Source of the DNA: Streptomyces sp. NBC_01497
GTDB lineage: Bacteria > Actinomycetota > Actinomycetes > Streptomycetales > Streptomycetaceae
Direction: 5' to 3'
NCBI RefSeq assembly: GCF_036250695.1
Contig: NZ_CP109427.1
Span: forward strand, 7,936,001-8,000,000
DNA length: 64,000 bases
The position numbers and the translations under genes are program-made. This document shows, piece after piece, positions 9,515 to 18,859 of the stretch (the stretch's first letter is position 1; every line of letters starts with the position of its first letter). The notes beneath the pieces were generated by a model, which worked only from the letters and a program-made list of their open reading frames with translations, searched no databases and was not told the DNA's origin.

Positions 9515-12500
9515 CTACCGGGCGGCCCGGTCGGCGGCCGGCGGTGCCGGCCTGTCCCCGCCGAGCAGTTCGAAGGCCTTCCACATCCGGGCGTAGGGGC
9601 CACCGCGGGAGAGCAGTTCGTCGTGACTGCCGATCTGCTGTACGCGACCGTCGCCGAGGACCGCGATGCGGTCGGCCGCACGGGCGGTCTGGAGCCGGTG
9701 GGCGATCACGATCGTGGTGCGGTCCCGCGCCACGCGCTGCATCGCCTCCGTCACGCGGGCCTCTGTGGCGAGGTCGAGGTTGGAGGTGGCCTCGTCGAGC
9801 AGCAGGATCACGGGATCGACGAGTTCGGCGCGGGCCAGCGCTATCAGTTGCCGTTGTCCGGCCGAAAGGGAGCGACCCCGTTCGGCGACCTGGTGGTGGT
9901 AACCGCCGGGCAGAGCGGCGATGAACTCGTGCGCTCCCACCGCTCGCGCGGCTGCTTCGACCCGCGCGTCGGTGGCGTCGGGGCGCCCGTAGGCGATGTT
10001 GTCGCGCAGCGTGCCGGTGAACAGGAACGCCTCCTGGGGTACGTAGCCGAGCTGCGCCCGGAACCAGGGTGTGTCCAGTGTGCGCAGGTCATGGCCGTCG
10101 ACCTGGATGCTGCCGGTCACCGGGTCGTAGAAGCGGGCCAGCAGCTTGAGAGCCGTCGATTTCCCGGCTCCCGTCTCCCCGACGAGCGCGAGGGTCTCAC
10201 CCGCGGCGATCGACAGGTCGACGCCGCGCAGCGCCTCCGGTGGTCTGGCCATCGCCTCGTTAAAGCCCGGCAGCGGCCGGGCGTCGGCCGGTCCCCTGCG
10301 TTCGCGGCGCTCGGTCCCGGAGGCCGTGGGATAGGCGAAGCGCACGTCACGCAGGCTCACCGCGCCGCGGAGGCGCTCGGGGACGCGGGGCCGGTCAGCT
10401 TGGGGGGTGCTGGTGTCCAGGTCCATCAGTTCGCCGATCCGGCCCACGGAGATACGTGTCTGCTGCCAGGAGTCGAAGACCTGGGAAAGCTGCTGGATGG
10501 GCGAGAAGAAGAGGTCGATGTAGAGGATGAAGGCGATGAGCGCGCCCGTGGTCAGGTGCCCTGAGGCGATCATGCCCGCACCCACTCCCAGCACGATCGC
10601 GTCCGCGACCGCGGAGAGGAACTGCACGAAGGGGAAGTAGGTAGCCGCCAGCCGCTGCGCCCTGACCCGCGCGGTCAGGTAGTCGCGGCCCAGCCGGCGA
10701 AAGCGCCGCTGGGTGTGCTCCTGGTGCACGAACGCCTGTGATTCGCGCACTCCTGACAGGCTTTCCTGGAAGTCGGCGTTGAGGACCGCGATCCGGTCCC
10801 GGGCCTCGGTGTACAGCTTCCTGGAGCGGCGGCGGAAGACCGCGGTCGCTGCGGCCAGGGGTACCACGATGGCCAGGGTGCACAGGCCGAGCTCGGTGTC
10901 GGACGCAACCAGGGCGATGCCCACTCCGACGAAGGTCACCAGCGAGACGAGCGCGGAGAGCAGTCCGTTCTCGACCAGGGACTCGAACTGGTCGACGTCG
11001 GTGGTCATCCGGGTCATGATCCGGCCGGCCATCTCCCGCTCGTAGTAGTCCAGCGACAGCCGCTGGAGCTGGGCGAAGACGCGAACGCGCAGGGAGAGCA
11101 TGACCCGTTGTGCGGTGCGCCCGGTCACGAAGGTCTCGCCGACGCCGACGAGCAGATCGGCCAGGGTCACCGCCAGGAACAGTGCCGAGGCGGCGAGCAG
11201 CACCGCGGCCGAGCCGGCCGACACACCGCTGTCGATTCCGGTCTTCACCAGGACGGGACCGGCCAGTGCGGCCAGGGCGTCCAGCACGACGAGGACCAGG
11301 CCGAACAGCAAAGGGCGGCGGAAGTCCCGCAGCAGCCGAAGCAGGGAGAACCCGGGCATCCGCGCCGATTCCGAGGCCAGATCGATCCTGGCCGCGTCGC
11401 GCACCGGCTTCAACCGGGCCACCCGGGCCAGAAGTTCGGGTGTCGCTGCCAGGCTGCGGTGTCCGCCGCCGCGGCCGCTTCGGCCCAGGCCCGCTCCCAG
11501 ACTGGGCGCGCCGGTGGTGACAGCGGAGTACCGGCGCCCGGTGGCGCCGCCGCGGGTCCAGGCGGCGGCGGTCGTCGCTGCCCGCGCCGCCGGTGTCAGT
11601 GCTTCGACGGGCTCGCCGGCCGGCTCGGCCTGGTCCTCCTCGTCCCCGGTGAGCAGGGTTCGGTAGAGCGCGCAGCGTTCCAGCAGGTCTTCATGGCTGC
11701 CCTGGTCGGCCACCCGTCCGCGGTCCATGACGACGATCCGGTCCGCCAGGTGAAGGGTGGAGCGACGGTGGGCCACGAGGAGGGTGGTGCGACCGGCCAT
11801 GACGTCGCGCAGGGAGGCGTTGATGGCCTCCTCGGTGTTCGCGTCCACCGCGCTGGTGGCGTCGTCCAGGATCAGTATCCGCGGATCGCTGAGCACGGCC
11901 CTGGCCAGGGCGACGCGCTGGCGCTGGCCGCCGGACAGGGTCAGGCCGCGCTCTCCGACCTGCGTGTCGTACCCGGCGGGCAGGCCGGTGATGAACGCGT
12001 CCGCGTGGGCGACCCGGGCCGCGGCCCGGACCTGCTCCTCGGTGGCGTCGGGACGGCCGTAGCGGATGTTGGCGGCCACGGTGTCGGAGAACAGGAAACT
12101 CTCCTCGAAGACCGTCCCGATCTGGGAGCGCAGCGGGTCCAGCGCCAGGTTCCGCAGATCGTGGCCGTCGACCCGCACCACCCCGGCGGTCGGGTCGTAG
12201 AAGCGGGAGACGAGCAGGGTGGCCGTGGTCTTGCCGCTGCCGCTGGAGCCCACGAGGGCCACGCGTTCGCCGGCGCCGACGCGCAGGTCGAATCCGCTCA
12301 GTACCTCGTGCCCGGCTGGTTCGCCGGAGCCGCCCTCGGCGTCGTAACCGAAGCGCACGCCGGTGAACTCGATGTCGCCCCGCAACCGTCCGACAGTGAC
12401 GGCACCCGGCGGGTCGGCGACAGCGGGCGCGCGGTCCAGTAGCTGCAGGATCCGGTCCATGCCCGCCCTGGCCTGCTGGGCGACCACCAGGATGCCCGCG

Positions 12501-13384
12501 AGTTGCCTTGCGGGTGCCAGCAGTTGGGCCACGTAGGTGGAGAACGCCAGGAACGTCCCGAGGCTCAGGCTGCCACGCAGCGCCAGCCAGCCGCCCAGGG
12601 CGAGAACGGCGACCTGCCCGAGCGAGGGGATGGCCTGCAGCAGGGGCTGGTAGCGCGCCTGCAGCCGCACCGTGCGCATCTGCGTTCCGTACAGGGCCTG
12701 GCTCGCGTCCGCCAGGCGTTCCAGTTCGCGCTGTTCCTGGCCGAACGCCTTGACCACGCGCACACCGTTGACGTCCTCGTCGACGATCTGCGCCACGTCG
12801 CCCTCCCGCTGCTGGGCGTCCCAGGTGGCCGGGAACATCCGCCACCGCATCCGGTACGAGACCACCAGCAGACCGGGGACCATGACCAGGCTCACCAGCG
12901 CCAGCAGCGGTGACAACCACACCATCACAACAAGCGAGAGCAGCATCGCCAGCACGTTGCCGCCCACGTTGGGCAGATAGCTCAACAGTCCTTGTACGAG
13001 GGAGGAGTCGGAGTTGGCACGGGCGACGAGCTGGCCCGTCGGCATCCGGTCCAGGCTCGCGAAGTCCATCCGCTGCAGCTTCGCGTGCATGGCGTCACGC
13101 AGATCCAGTTGCACCGCCAGCGCGACCTTGCTGCCGTGGAAACGCCGCAGGTAGGCGAAGCCGAAACCGGCTGCGGCCAGCACCAGCAGGGTCACCAGCC
13201 ACGGCCACAGCGCGCTGCCGGGGCGGATGATGACGTGGTCGACGATCTGGCGCTCCAGCAGCGGAACCACCACCTGGCAGGCACTGCCCAGAACCGCCGC
13301 CCCCAGAGCCAGCGAAAGATCACGCCGGTGCCCCAGGGCCATGTCACCCAGGCGCCGGATCCAGCCGGCCTCGGCCGCCGTCAC
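9515..13384 (-). CDS. Fused two-unit ABC exporter (TMD-NBD-TMD-NBD)
   Basis: A 1289-residue protein carrying two complete ABC exporter half-units. Unit 1 has a membrane domain (about residues 20-320), Walker A GSSGSGKTT (379-387), LSGGQ (483-487) and Walker B ILILDDATS (about 503-511). An Ala/Gly/Arg-rich linker spans about 590-670. Unit 2 has a membrane domain (about 690-985), Walker A GETGAGKST (1069-1077), LSAGQ (1173-1177) and Walker B ILLLDEATS (about 1192). NBD1 has Asp in place of the catalytic Glu and NBD2 has a non-canonical signature. Together these would make one degenerate and one active ATP site, as in heterodimeric multidrug exporters such as TM287/288. Bacterial units are usually separate genes. 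Its ATG overlaps the MarR stop (ATGA), so it is coupled to that regulator; likely drug or lipid efflux. Confidence 0.93.
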   Translation of the reverse strand: MTAAEAGWIRRLGDMALGHRRDLSLALGAAVLGSACQVVVPLLERQIVDHVIIRPGSALWPWLVTLLVLAAAGFGFAYLRRFHGSKVALAVQLDLRDAMHAKLQRMDFASLDRMPTGQLVARANSDSSLVQGLLSYLPNVGGNVLAMLLSLVVMVWLSPLLALVSLVMVPGLLVVSYRMRWRMFPATWDAQQREGDVAQIVDEDVNGVRVVKAFGQEQRELERLADASQALYGTQMRTVRLQARYQPLLQAIPSLGQVAVLALGGWLALRGSLSLGTFLAFSTYVAQLLAPARQLAGILVVAQQARAGMDRILQLLDRAPAVADPPGAVTVGRLRGDIEFTGVRFGYDAEGGSGEPAGHEVLSGFDLRVGAGERVALVGSSGSGKTTATLLVSRFYDPTAGVVRVDGHDLRNLALDPLRSQIGTVFEESFLFSDTVAANIRYGRPDATEEQVRAAARVAHADAFITGLPAGYDTQVGERGLTLSGGQRQRVALARAVLSDPRILILDDATSAVDANTEEAINASLRDVMAGRTTLLVAHRRSTLHLADRIVVMDRGRVADQGSHEDLLERCALYRTLLTGDEEDQAEPAGEPVEALTPAARAATTAAAWTRGGATGRRYSAVTTGAPSLGAGLGRSGRGGGHRSLAATPELLARVARLKPVRDAARIDLASESARMPGFSLLRLLRDFRRPLLFGLVLVVLDALAALAGPVLVKTGIDSGVSAGSAAVLLAASALFLAVTLADLLVGVGETFVTGRTAQRVMLSLRVRVFAQLQRLSLDYYEREMAGRIMTRMTTDVDQFESLVENGLLSALVSLVTFVGVGIALVASDTELGLCTLAIVVPLAAATAVFRRRSRKLYTEARDRIAVLNADFQESLSGVRESQAFVHQEHTQRRFRRLGRDYLTARVRAQRLAATYFPFVQFLSAVADAIVLGVGAGMIASGHLTTGALIAFILYIDLFFSPIQQLSQVFDSWQQTRISVGRIGELMDLDTSTPQADRPRVPERLRGAVSLRDVRFAYPTASGTERRERRGPADARPLPGFNEAMARPPEALRGVDLSIAAGETLALVGETGAGKSTALKLLARFYDPVTGSIQVDGHDLRTLDTPWFRAQLGYVPQEAFLFTGTLRDNIAYGRPDATDARVEAAARAVGAHEFIAALPGGYHHQVAERGRSLSAGQRQLIALARAELVDPVILLLDEATSNLDLATEARVTEAMQRVARDRTTIVIAHRLQTARAADRIAVLGDGRVQQIGSHDELLSRGGPYARMWKAFELLGGDRPAPPAADRAAR

Positions 13385-13872
13385 CGGGGCTGCTTACGTC
13401 GGGCGGCCCTCGCCTGCTCCAGGCGCTGCGGATAACTCTCGTCCAGCGCGTCACCGAGCCACACCAGGGACTCCAGCACCCGCGCGCCGTCCGGAGTCAG
13501 GGCGCACAGCTCGGCGATGCGGGCGAACATCTCGTCCTCGACCTCGCCCAGGAGTCGCCGGCCCGCCTCAGTGAGGGAGAGGGTGACCGCGCGCTGGTCC
13601 TCCTCCGCCTCGGCACGCAGCAGCAGTCCGCGCCGGCACAGCGCGTCGACCGCGGAGCTGACCGTCGGCCTGCCCAGCGCCAGCCGGGCCGCCAGACGCG
13701 AGGCCCGCTCGTCGCCGGCGGCGACCGCGGACAGCACCCGGTAGTGCGCCAGGTTCAGTCCCGCGCCGGCCCGTTCGACCACACGCGACAGGCGCGCCAG
13801 GGCCCGCACCGCCTGCGTGGCACGCAGCCGCTCGTCCAAGGAGGGCGCCCCGACAGGCGTGGTGTCATCCAT
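13381..13872 (-). CDS. MarR-family transcriptional regulator
   Basis: A 163-residue winged-helix regulator. The recognition region is NLAHYRVLSAVAAGDERASRLAARLALGRPTVSSAVDALCRRGLLLRAEAEEDQRAVTLSLTEAG, with the usual D-x-R wing (EDQRAVTLSLT). It probably represses itself and the coupled ABC exporter until a ligand binds. The ATG at 13872 lies 7 bases after TACGCT, a good -10 for a leaderless message. An alternative ATG at 13893 adds seven residues but would place the start against the palindromic operator. The stop overlaps the exporter start. Confidence 0.92.
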   Translation of the reverse strand: MDDTTPVGAPSLDERLRATQAVRALARLSRVVERAGAGLNLAHYRVLSAVAAGDERASRLAARLALGRPTVSSAVDALCRRGLLLRAEAEEDQRAVTLSLTEAGRRLLGEVEDEMFARIAELCALTPDGARVLESLVWLGDALDESYPQRLEQARAARRKQPR

Positions 13873-13893
13873 GTCCCGGAGCGTAGCAAACAT

Positions 13894-13910
13894 GGTTCGC
13901 CCATCGAACC
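13894..13910 (-). promoter_or_regulatory. Probable MarR operator
   Basis: Perfect palindrome GGTTCG-N5-CGAACC (extendable by one T/A pair) positioned between the likely -35 and the -10 TACGCT of the marR-exporter promoter. The placement suits self-repression; the binding protein is inferred. Confidence 0.65.
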
Positions 13911-14300
13911 AAATGAGCCGGGGTCGCCCCCGGACACCGGCGCCGACGCGGCTGCCGGTAGACCAGGAACAGGCGGGGAGCGGCGATCCGGATGATCTTG
14001 AGTGGATGAAGGACTACCGTCGGTGAAAAGGACGCGTGGACGGCCGCCGGTGAGGCACGCCGCCGACCGCCGTGGTGGCGGCCGCGTCGGTATGTTTTCG
14101 GGCCGGAACGCAGTCGTTTCGTGCGCTTGTGCCATCTGTTCGCTCGGCGGCCAGAAAGATCACCGGAGCACTCAAGGCGGAATCCGCGACGACGACCGCC
14201 AGGCCGGGGATCGAGTGAGCGCCGAGTGGCACCGCACGCCGGTCGTCTGGATGACGGTGCTCCTTCGCCGTCGGCGACAGCGGGCACGCCGGCTGTACGG
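13911..14300. other. Intergenic, no gene seen
   Basis: About 390 bases. A short plus-strand reading near 14002 (MDEGLPSVKRTRGRPP) faintly recalls the start of a TetR protein, but no helix-turn-helix follows. I see nothing firm. Confidence 0.4.
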
Positions 14301-14794
14301 TCAGCGAAGACCCGCGGGAACCGGGGCATCCTTCTGGTCGAGCTCCGCGCCCACCTGCGCGATCTCCCGCCTGCGGTAACTGCCGAAGTGGGAACTGGGC
14401 TTGTCGATCACGCATCGCGGTCGGCCGGAACTCTGGTAGATCTGCGGTGCGCAGGGGCGCGTGCAGCATGACCGGCGCGTCAATGGTGGAACATCCGCTG
14501 GGCGATCGTGTGGTTCCCCATGAGGCACATCACGAACTCGGTGTCCTCGCCTGCCCGGCTCATCAGCGAGCTTCCCGCGTTCTTTCGGAAGATCACGAAC
14601 CCGTGAGGCGCATTCCTCTCGGCCTGCTCCAGAAATGAATTCCACGGTGCTCGCGACTCGGGAAGACTCCGAATCTCGGCGGAATCCAGGGGCGGTACGA
14701 GACTCTCATAACGCCGCACAGCGTCGTCGAACGAGCCTGGCGGTGGAATGTCAAAACGGGTGACTTCGTAACTGGTCGCCTGAGGCTGGGGCAT
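14301..14794 (-). pseudogene. DUF302-like protein, two frameshifts
   Basis: From ATG 14794 (GGGAG upstream) the protein reads YEVTRFDIPPPGSFDDAVRR and on to EFVMCLMGNHTIAQRMFHH, then stops at 14480. The next part of a DUF302 domain (APVMLHAPLRTA) follows in a second frame, and IYQSSGRPRCVIDKPSSHFG to AQVGAELDQK in a third, ending at 14301. Removing one T in CATTGAC and one base near GCAGATC would give a protein of about 165 residues. DUF302 proteins are small and of unknown function, often next to redox genes. The first 104 residues could still be translated. Confidence 0.65.
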
Positions 14795-14964
14795 GTTCGG
14801 GATCTCCCTCGGTGTGCGAATGGGCCGACGACGACCGTGGCTCTTCGGGTCGTAGGGGGAGGCGGGGGAGGTGTTGTGCTGCGCGGCACAGGAGACATCT
14901 CGCGGAGACAACCTCCCACCTTCGTCCCGTCTCCCGATTCTCTCCGGGACAACGGTCAGTCGCA

Positions 14965-15276
14965 TCAGTCGGACGACCACCGCCGCGCACCAGGAAGTGC
15001 GGTTGTGTGCCTGTCGGCGTGAAAGGCCGGACCGCCAACAGGATCACATGACCCTGCTCGGCGAGTGGAAGATCCTTCGACCCGAGCCGACAGCGGTCGT
15101 GGCCCCGGTCCGAGAGAGCCGCAGCCCGGACACCCCGCTCCGGCTGCCCGGCCTCTCGCCACCACCTCGACCGTGCTGAAGCGGCCCGTCACAGCCTCGA
15201 CATCCGAGTCGTCGATTCCGTCGAACACGAGTGAGTCCCGGAACGATGCGCCGGTCAGCATGACCAGCACCATCAC
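14965..15276 (-). pseudogene. ISL3-family transposase N-terminal remnant
   Basis: The minus frame from about 15276 reads LVFDGIDDSDVEAVTG, STVEVVARGRAAGAGCPGCGSL, the opening and first zinc knuckle (CxxC) of ISL3 transposases. A second frame continues DRCRLGSKDLPLAEQGHVIL and LAVRPF, matching the next part of the family (..RRLxDLPLxGxxVxLxVRRF..). Homology then stops; no DDE domain or terminal repeats follow. It is a decayed fragment unrelated in position to the intact ISL3 element at 29101. Confidence 0.6.
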
Positions 15277-15825
15277 GGTCCACAGCCGACCACGGCAGCG
15301 ACGGCCAAGGGCTTGACGGAGCGTCGCATCCGGTTCCCGGAGGACAAAACGTACACGGTCTCACGCGACGCCGCCCCGCACAGGCGGCGTCGCGACGCGG
15401 CGGACATATGGCACGCCCTTGGTCGTGCGGGTGGGCGCCGGCGAGATCTCGCGTCGGGCTGTCACCGCTCGCTATGGGAGCCACGCGCGCGGCATCCCGT
15501 CGCAGTGAGGCAGAGGAGGCGAAGACACCGGGAGAAGACACCTGTGGGGCAGGGCAGCCCGTATCCCAGAGCAGGCTCCCACCCTCATCGCATCCCCGGA
15601 ACGTCCGGCGGTGCGGGCGCCGGTCAGGTCGGAATCGGTGGCACCGCGACAGAGCCCATCGTGCCGTACACTCTGTACGACAGGATGTATGGCAAGATTG
15701 TTGACGCGCTGCGGGCCAGTGTTCCCAAGTGGGTGGGCGTGTGTGTAAGGCGCTCCCCTCGGTGATCGCGTCCCCGACAGGCGAAGGTCGGTAATAGCTG
15801 CAAACCGTGAAGAGAAGGATTTTCT
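15277..15825. other. Intergenic with a TetR-like palindrome
   Basis: About 550 bases with no supported gene. The frame at 15313-15765 ends with protein-like VPYTLYDRMYGKIVDALR, but the rest is Arg-rich and has no ribosome site. The palindrome at 15665-15679 is listed separately. Confidence 0.4.
15665..15679. promoter_or_regulatory. Palindrome resembling a TetR operator
   Basis: CGTACA-CTC-TGTACG, six-base perfect arms and three-base spacer, 147 bases upstream of the thioesterase remnant start. Such sites are common TetR-family operators in streptomycetes. No TetR gene is adjacent. Confidence 0.4.
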
Positions 15826-16114
15826 ATGGCTGTTGAGCCACCACGACGGTCCCCATCGCCCTGACGAACACGGCGTGCCCCTCCCCGTGATCGCTCACTT
15901 CGATGATCTTGACCCTGTCAGCATGTTGCACAACACCTGCTACGCGTTGTTGGCCGAACGGACCTGCGACTGCCCTGGTGGCACGACAGAGGCCCATGGA
16001 GCACGCACCGTCGCGGCCCGTGATCCCAGCGCGATGCGCTCCGCCGAGATCCCGGATCGTGCGAGGGCGACGTGGTGGCAGATTCGGCCCAAGCTCGTGC
16101 CGGTCACTGCCTGA
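15826..16114 (+). pseudogene. Hotdog acyl-CoA thioesterase remnant
   Basis: A good ribosome site (AGAAGGA) precedes ATG 15826. After four codons one extra C shifts the frame; the following frame reads PVIAHFDDLDPVSMLHNTCYALLAER, matching the hotdog thioesterase opening in which the D-x-D-P-x-x-x-x-H-N segment carries the catalytic Asp. Downstream the frame is lost again (PWWHDRGPW-like sequence lies in another frame) and homology fades before 16114. An intact enzyme would hydrolyse acyl-CoA thioesters. The identification rests on about 25 residues. Confidence 0.45.
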
Positions 16115-16286
16115 CCCGCACCCTCCGGCTTCACCTGAGCGGAACCGGTCCGGTAGAGGTCTGGCGTCGTCGCCCTCTGGGCGTGCGACCGGTGCCGGAT
16201 GAGGCCACGGAGCGGGTTACGTCCGTCGCGTTTCCGATACAACACCCACTCACACCCACCCCACTCGATCGAGAAGGAAATACCGC

Positions 16287-17249
16287 GTGTCACTCCTATC
16301 AACACCCTTCGACCTCAGGGCCACTGCTGCGGATGTCCTGGCCGGCGTGGACCTGACCGGGCAGCGCCTGATCGTTACGGGCGGCGCTTCCGGGCTGGGC
16401 ACGGAGACGGTCCGCGCTCTTGCCGGTGCCGGTGCCCGGGTCACGGTCGCCACGCGCGATCCGGGCCACGCGAAGGCTCTCACCGAGGAGTTCGCCGGCG
16501 TCGACGCCGCGGCGCTCGACCTCGCCGACCTGGCCTCGGTGCGTACGTTCTGTGACGGGTGGGAAGGCCCCGTGGACGCGATCGTCGCCAACGCGGGCGT
16601 GATGGCCCTGCCCACACACCAGAAGAACCCGCAAGGCTGGGAGCTGCAGCTCGCGACTAACTACCTTGGCCACTTCGCCCTGGTCACCGGCCTGCGGCCG
16701 GCCCTCCAGGCTGCTGGGCGGGCGCGCGTGGTCATGGTCAGTTCAGGCGCTCACCTCATGGGCGGCTTCGATTTCGATGATCCCCAGTTCGTGCGACGCC
16801 CGTACGACCCTTTCGCGGCGTACGCACAGTCCAAGACCGCGGACGTGCTGCTGGCCGTCGGGATCAGCCGCAGGTGGGCCGACGACGGGATACGTGCCAA
16901 CGCCTGCGCCCCCGGATTCATTCACACCAACCTCTCACGCCACATCCCCGTGGAGACCATGCAGGCCATGGGGGCCATGGACGCCGACGGGAATCTGATC
17001 ACGCACGACTACTTCAAGACACCGGGTCAAGGGGCCGCCACCTCCGTGTTGCTGGCCGCATCGCCCCTGCTGGAGGGTGTGACCGGACGCTACTTCGAGG
17101 ACAATCAGGAGTCGGCAGTCGTGCCAGGAGGCGCTGGCGCCACGACGGGTGTGGCCGATTGGGCCGTGGACCCCGCGGCGGCGGATCGCCTCTGGGACTA
17201 CGCGTTTCCCCTCGTGAACGAAGCGCTGCAGGGCGTGGGTTCGAGGTAG
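16287..17249 (+). CDS. Short-chain dehydrogenase/reductase
   Basis: A 320-residue SDR oxidoreductase. The NAD(P) motif TGGASGLG is at residues 31-38, with DLADLASVRTF marking the adenine-ring Asp, NAGVMALP the NAG motif, the active serine in VVMVSSGAH and the catalytic YAQSK (YxxxK). The length and N-terminal extension resemble the retinol dehydrogenase/WWOX-like group acting on alcohols or ketones. The GTG start follows GAGAAGGAAA by six bases. It lies just after the thioesterase remnant. The substrate is unknown. Confidence 0.9.
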   Translation: MSLLSTPFDLRATAADVLAGVDLTGQRLIVTGGASGLGTETVRALAGAGARVTVATRDPGHAKALTEEFAGVDAAALDLADLASVRTFCDGWEGPVDAIVANAGVMALPTHQKNPQGWELQLATNYLGHFALVTGLRPALQAAGRARVVMVSSGAHLMGGFDFDDPQFVRRPYDPFAAYAQSKTADVLLAVGISRRWADDGIRANACAPGFIHTNLSRHIPVETMQAMGAMDADGNLITHDYFKTPGQGAATSVLLAASPLLEGVTGRYFEDNQESAVVPGGAGATTGVADWAVDPAAADRLWDYAFPLVNEALQGVGSR

Positions 17250-17586
17250 ATTCGCCACCTCACAGGTCTGGCGGCGTTTGAGCCGTGCAAGGGCAAGACG
17301 GACAGCGTCCCTCCATGGGACGTACGCGCGACTGCTCGGCGCGAAGCCGGACGTGTCTCGCCAGGTGAGCGCGGGTTCGCGAAACGCTCCGGACTTCGGG
17401 CGCCCCGCTTCTTCCCTGTCCGGCAGCCCTGGCTGTGAGCGCCCCCGCATCAGTCCCCGCAGGAGCACAACGACACGGCGAGTCCCGGCCCACGCACGCG
17501 TGTGACGGTCGGGGGTCCCGGCAACTGTGAGGAAAGCAGCGGCAATTCAGTCCACCGCAAGGGGGCAGGTGAGCACCTGAGTCGGC
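17250..17586. other. Intergenic, no firm gene
   Basis: About 340 bases between the SDR and the SGNH hydrolase. One minus-strand reading (DTSGFAPSSRAYVPWRDAVR) is mildly protein-like but has no start, ribosome site or recognised family. I leave it unassigned. Confidence 0.4.
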
Positions 17587-17637
17587 GTGGTGTTTTCGCC
17601 GACAGCACACCTGTCCCTGCTGAATGATGGGATCCCC

Positions 17638-18774
17638 ATGTACTCCGTCTTGGAAACTGCTGTCGGCCACGTCGTCGGCGCTCTCGAGACGACAACCGAC
17701 GCGACCGGCGTCACGTTCCACCGCACGCCTGCCACCGCGAGAGCGCGGATGGCGGACGACTACTTCGATCTCATGAGCGCGGTGCCGTCGGGCGCACGTC
17801 TTGAGGCACTCACCGACACGTCCGTGTTCGAGTTCGACGTCGAGCTCACACGTGATCTGCTTCCCGGCACGACGTCTCCCGGCAGCACGTTCGACCTGGT
17901 GGTTGACGGAGTCCTCCAGGAACCGGTGCGCGCGACGGAGAACCTCGTCATCGTTGATCCCGTCACGCTGGAGACGCAGTTCCATCCCGCCGGGCCCACC
18001 ACTGTGCGCTTTGAACTCGGCGAGGGGGCAGCGGACCGCCGGGTCGAGATCTGGTTCCCCGCGTCCTCGATGCTCAAACTGCTCGACGTGCGGATCGCCG
18101 CGGGGGCGTCACTGCGACCGGCGCCGGCCGGTGCCCCGCTCTGGGTGCATCACGGCAGTTCGATCAGTCAGTGTTCGCAGGCCGACCGGCCCACGGAGAC
18201 GTGGCCGGCGATGGTCGCCCGCGAGACCGGCAGGTCCCTGCTGAACCTCGGAATCGGCGGACACTGCCAACTCGACCAGTTCATGGCCCGTACTGTTCGT
18301 GACCTGCCCGCGAGCGCGATCAGCCTCGAACTCGGCACGAACGTCGTCAACTTCGACACCATGCGTGAACGCACCTTCGCCTCGGCGTTCCACGGTTTCC
18401 TCGACACCGTGCGTGACGGTCATCCCAACACGCCCATCGCGATCGTGACGCCGATCATCTGCCCGGTCGCCGAGCAGCACCCCGGGCCGACGCTTTTCGA
18501 TGCCAATTACCAGATGCGTACCGTCGGGCGCCCCGCAGAGCTCGCCGCTGGAGCGCTCAGTCTGACGCGCGTCCGCGAACTGCTTGTGCGAGAGGTTGAC
18601 GTCCGCATCAAGGAGGGCGACTCCAAGCTCAGTGTGATCGATGGACTCGCGCTCTTCGGAGCGGACGATGTCAAGGACATGACGGACGGCCTACACCCCA
18701 ACGCCGCCGGCTACCGGAAGATGGCCGGACGCTTCTTGGCCCTCGTCGGCGGGCTCGACGGTCCACTCGGCTGA
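17638..18774 (+). CDS. SGNH/GDSL-type esterase with N-terminal accessory domain
   Basis: A protein of about 378 residues. The second half carries the SGNH hydrolase blocks: WVHHGSSISQC (catalytic Ser), LGIGGHCQLDQF (Gly of the oxyanion hole), SLELGTNVVN (Asn block) and DGLHPNAAGY (the Asp and His of the triad). The first 150 residues look like a beta-sandwich module, as in carbohydrate esterase family 2; that is inference. There is no clear signal peptide. It probably hydrolyses an ester on a sugar or small molecule. ATG 17638 has only a weak GATGGG site; the frame is open to GTG 17587, which would add 17 residues. Confidence 0.85.
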   Translation: MYSVLETAVGHVVGALETTTDATGVTFHRTPATARARMADDYFDLMSAVPSGARLEALTDTSVFEFDVELTRDLLPGTTSPGSTFDLVVDGVLQEPVRATENLVIVDPVTLETQFHPAGPTTVRFELGEGAADRRVEIWFPASSMLKLLDVRIAAGASLRPAPAGAPLWVHHGSSISQCSQADRPTETWPAMVARETGRSLLNLGIGGHCQLDQFMARTVRDLPASAISLELGTNVVNFDTMRERTFASAFHGFLDTVRDGHPNTPIAIVTPIICPVAEQHPGPTLFDANYQMRTVGRPAELAAGALSLTRVRELLVREVDVRIKEGDSKLSVIDGLALFGADDVKDMTDGLHPNAAGYRKMAGRFLALVGGLDGPLG

Positions 18775-18859
18775 AGCAAGGGCAGGGCAGGACGCACCTC
18801 GCGAGGACCTAACGATCGCCTGGCCGGTCGGACAGTGCAGCACGCTCGGCGTGTGGACG

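Noticed and set aside
13911..14300. Possible TetR start (KRTRGRPP)
   Set aside because: No helix-turn-helix follows in any frame.
15313..15765. 150-residue frame before the thioesterase remnant
   Set aside because: Only the last 30 residues look protein-like; no start signal and no family.
17238..17250. GGTTCGA word resembling a tRNA T-loop
   Set aside because: It is inside the SDR stop region; no acceptor or anticodon stems can be formed. No tRNA found in the window.
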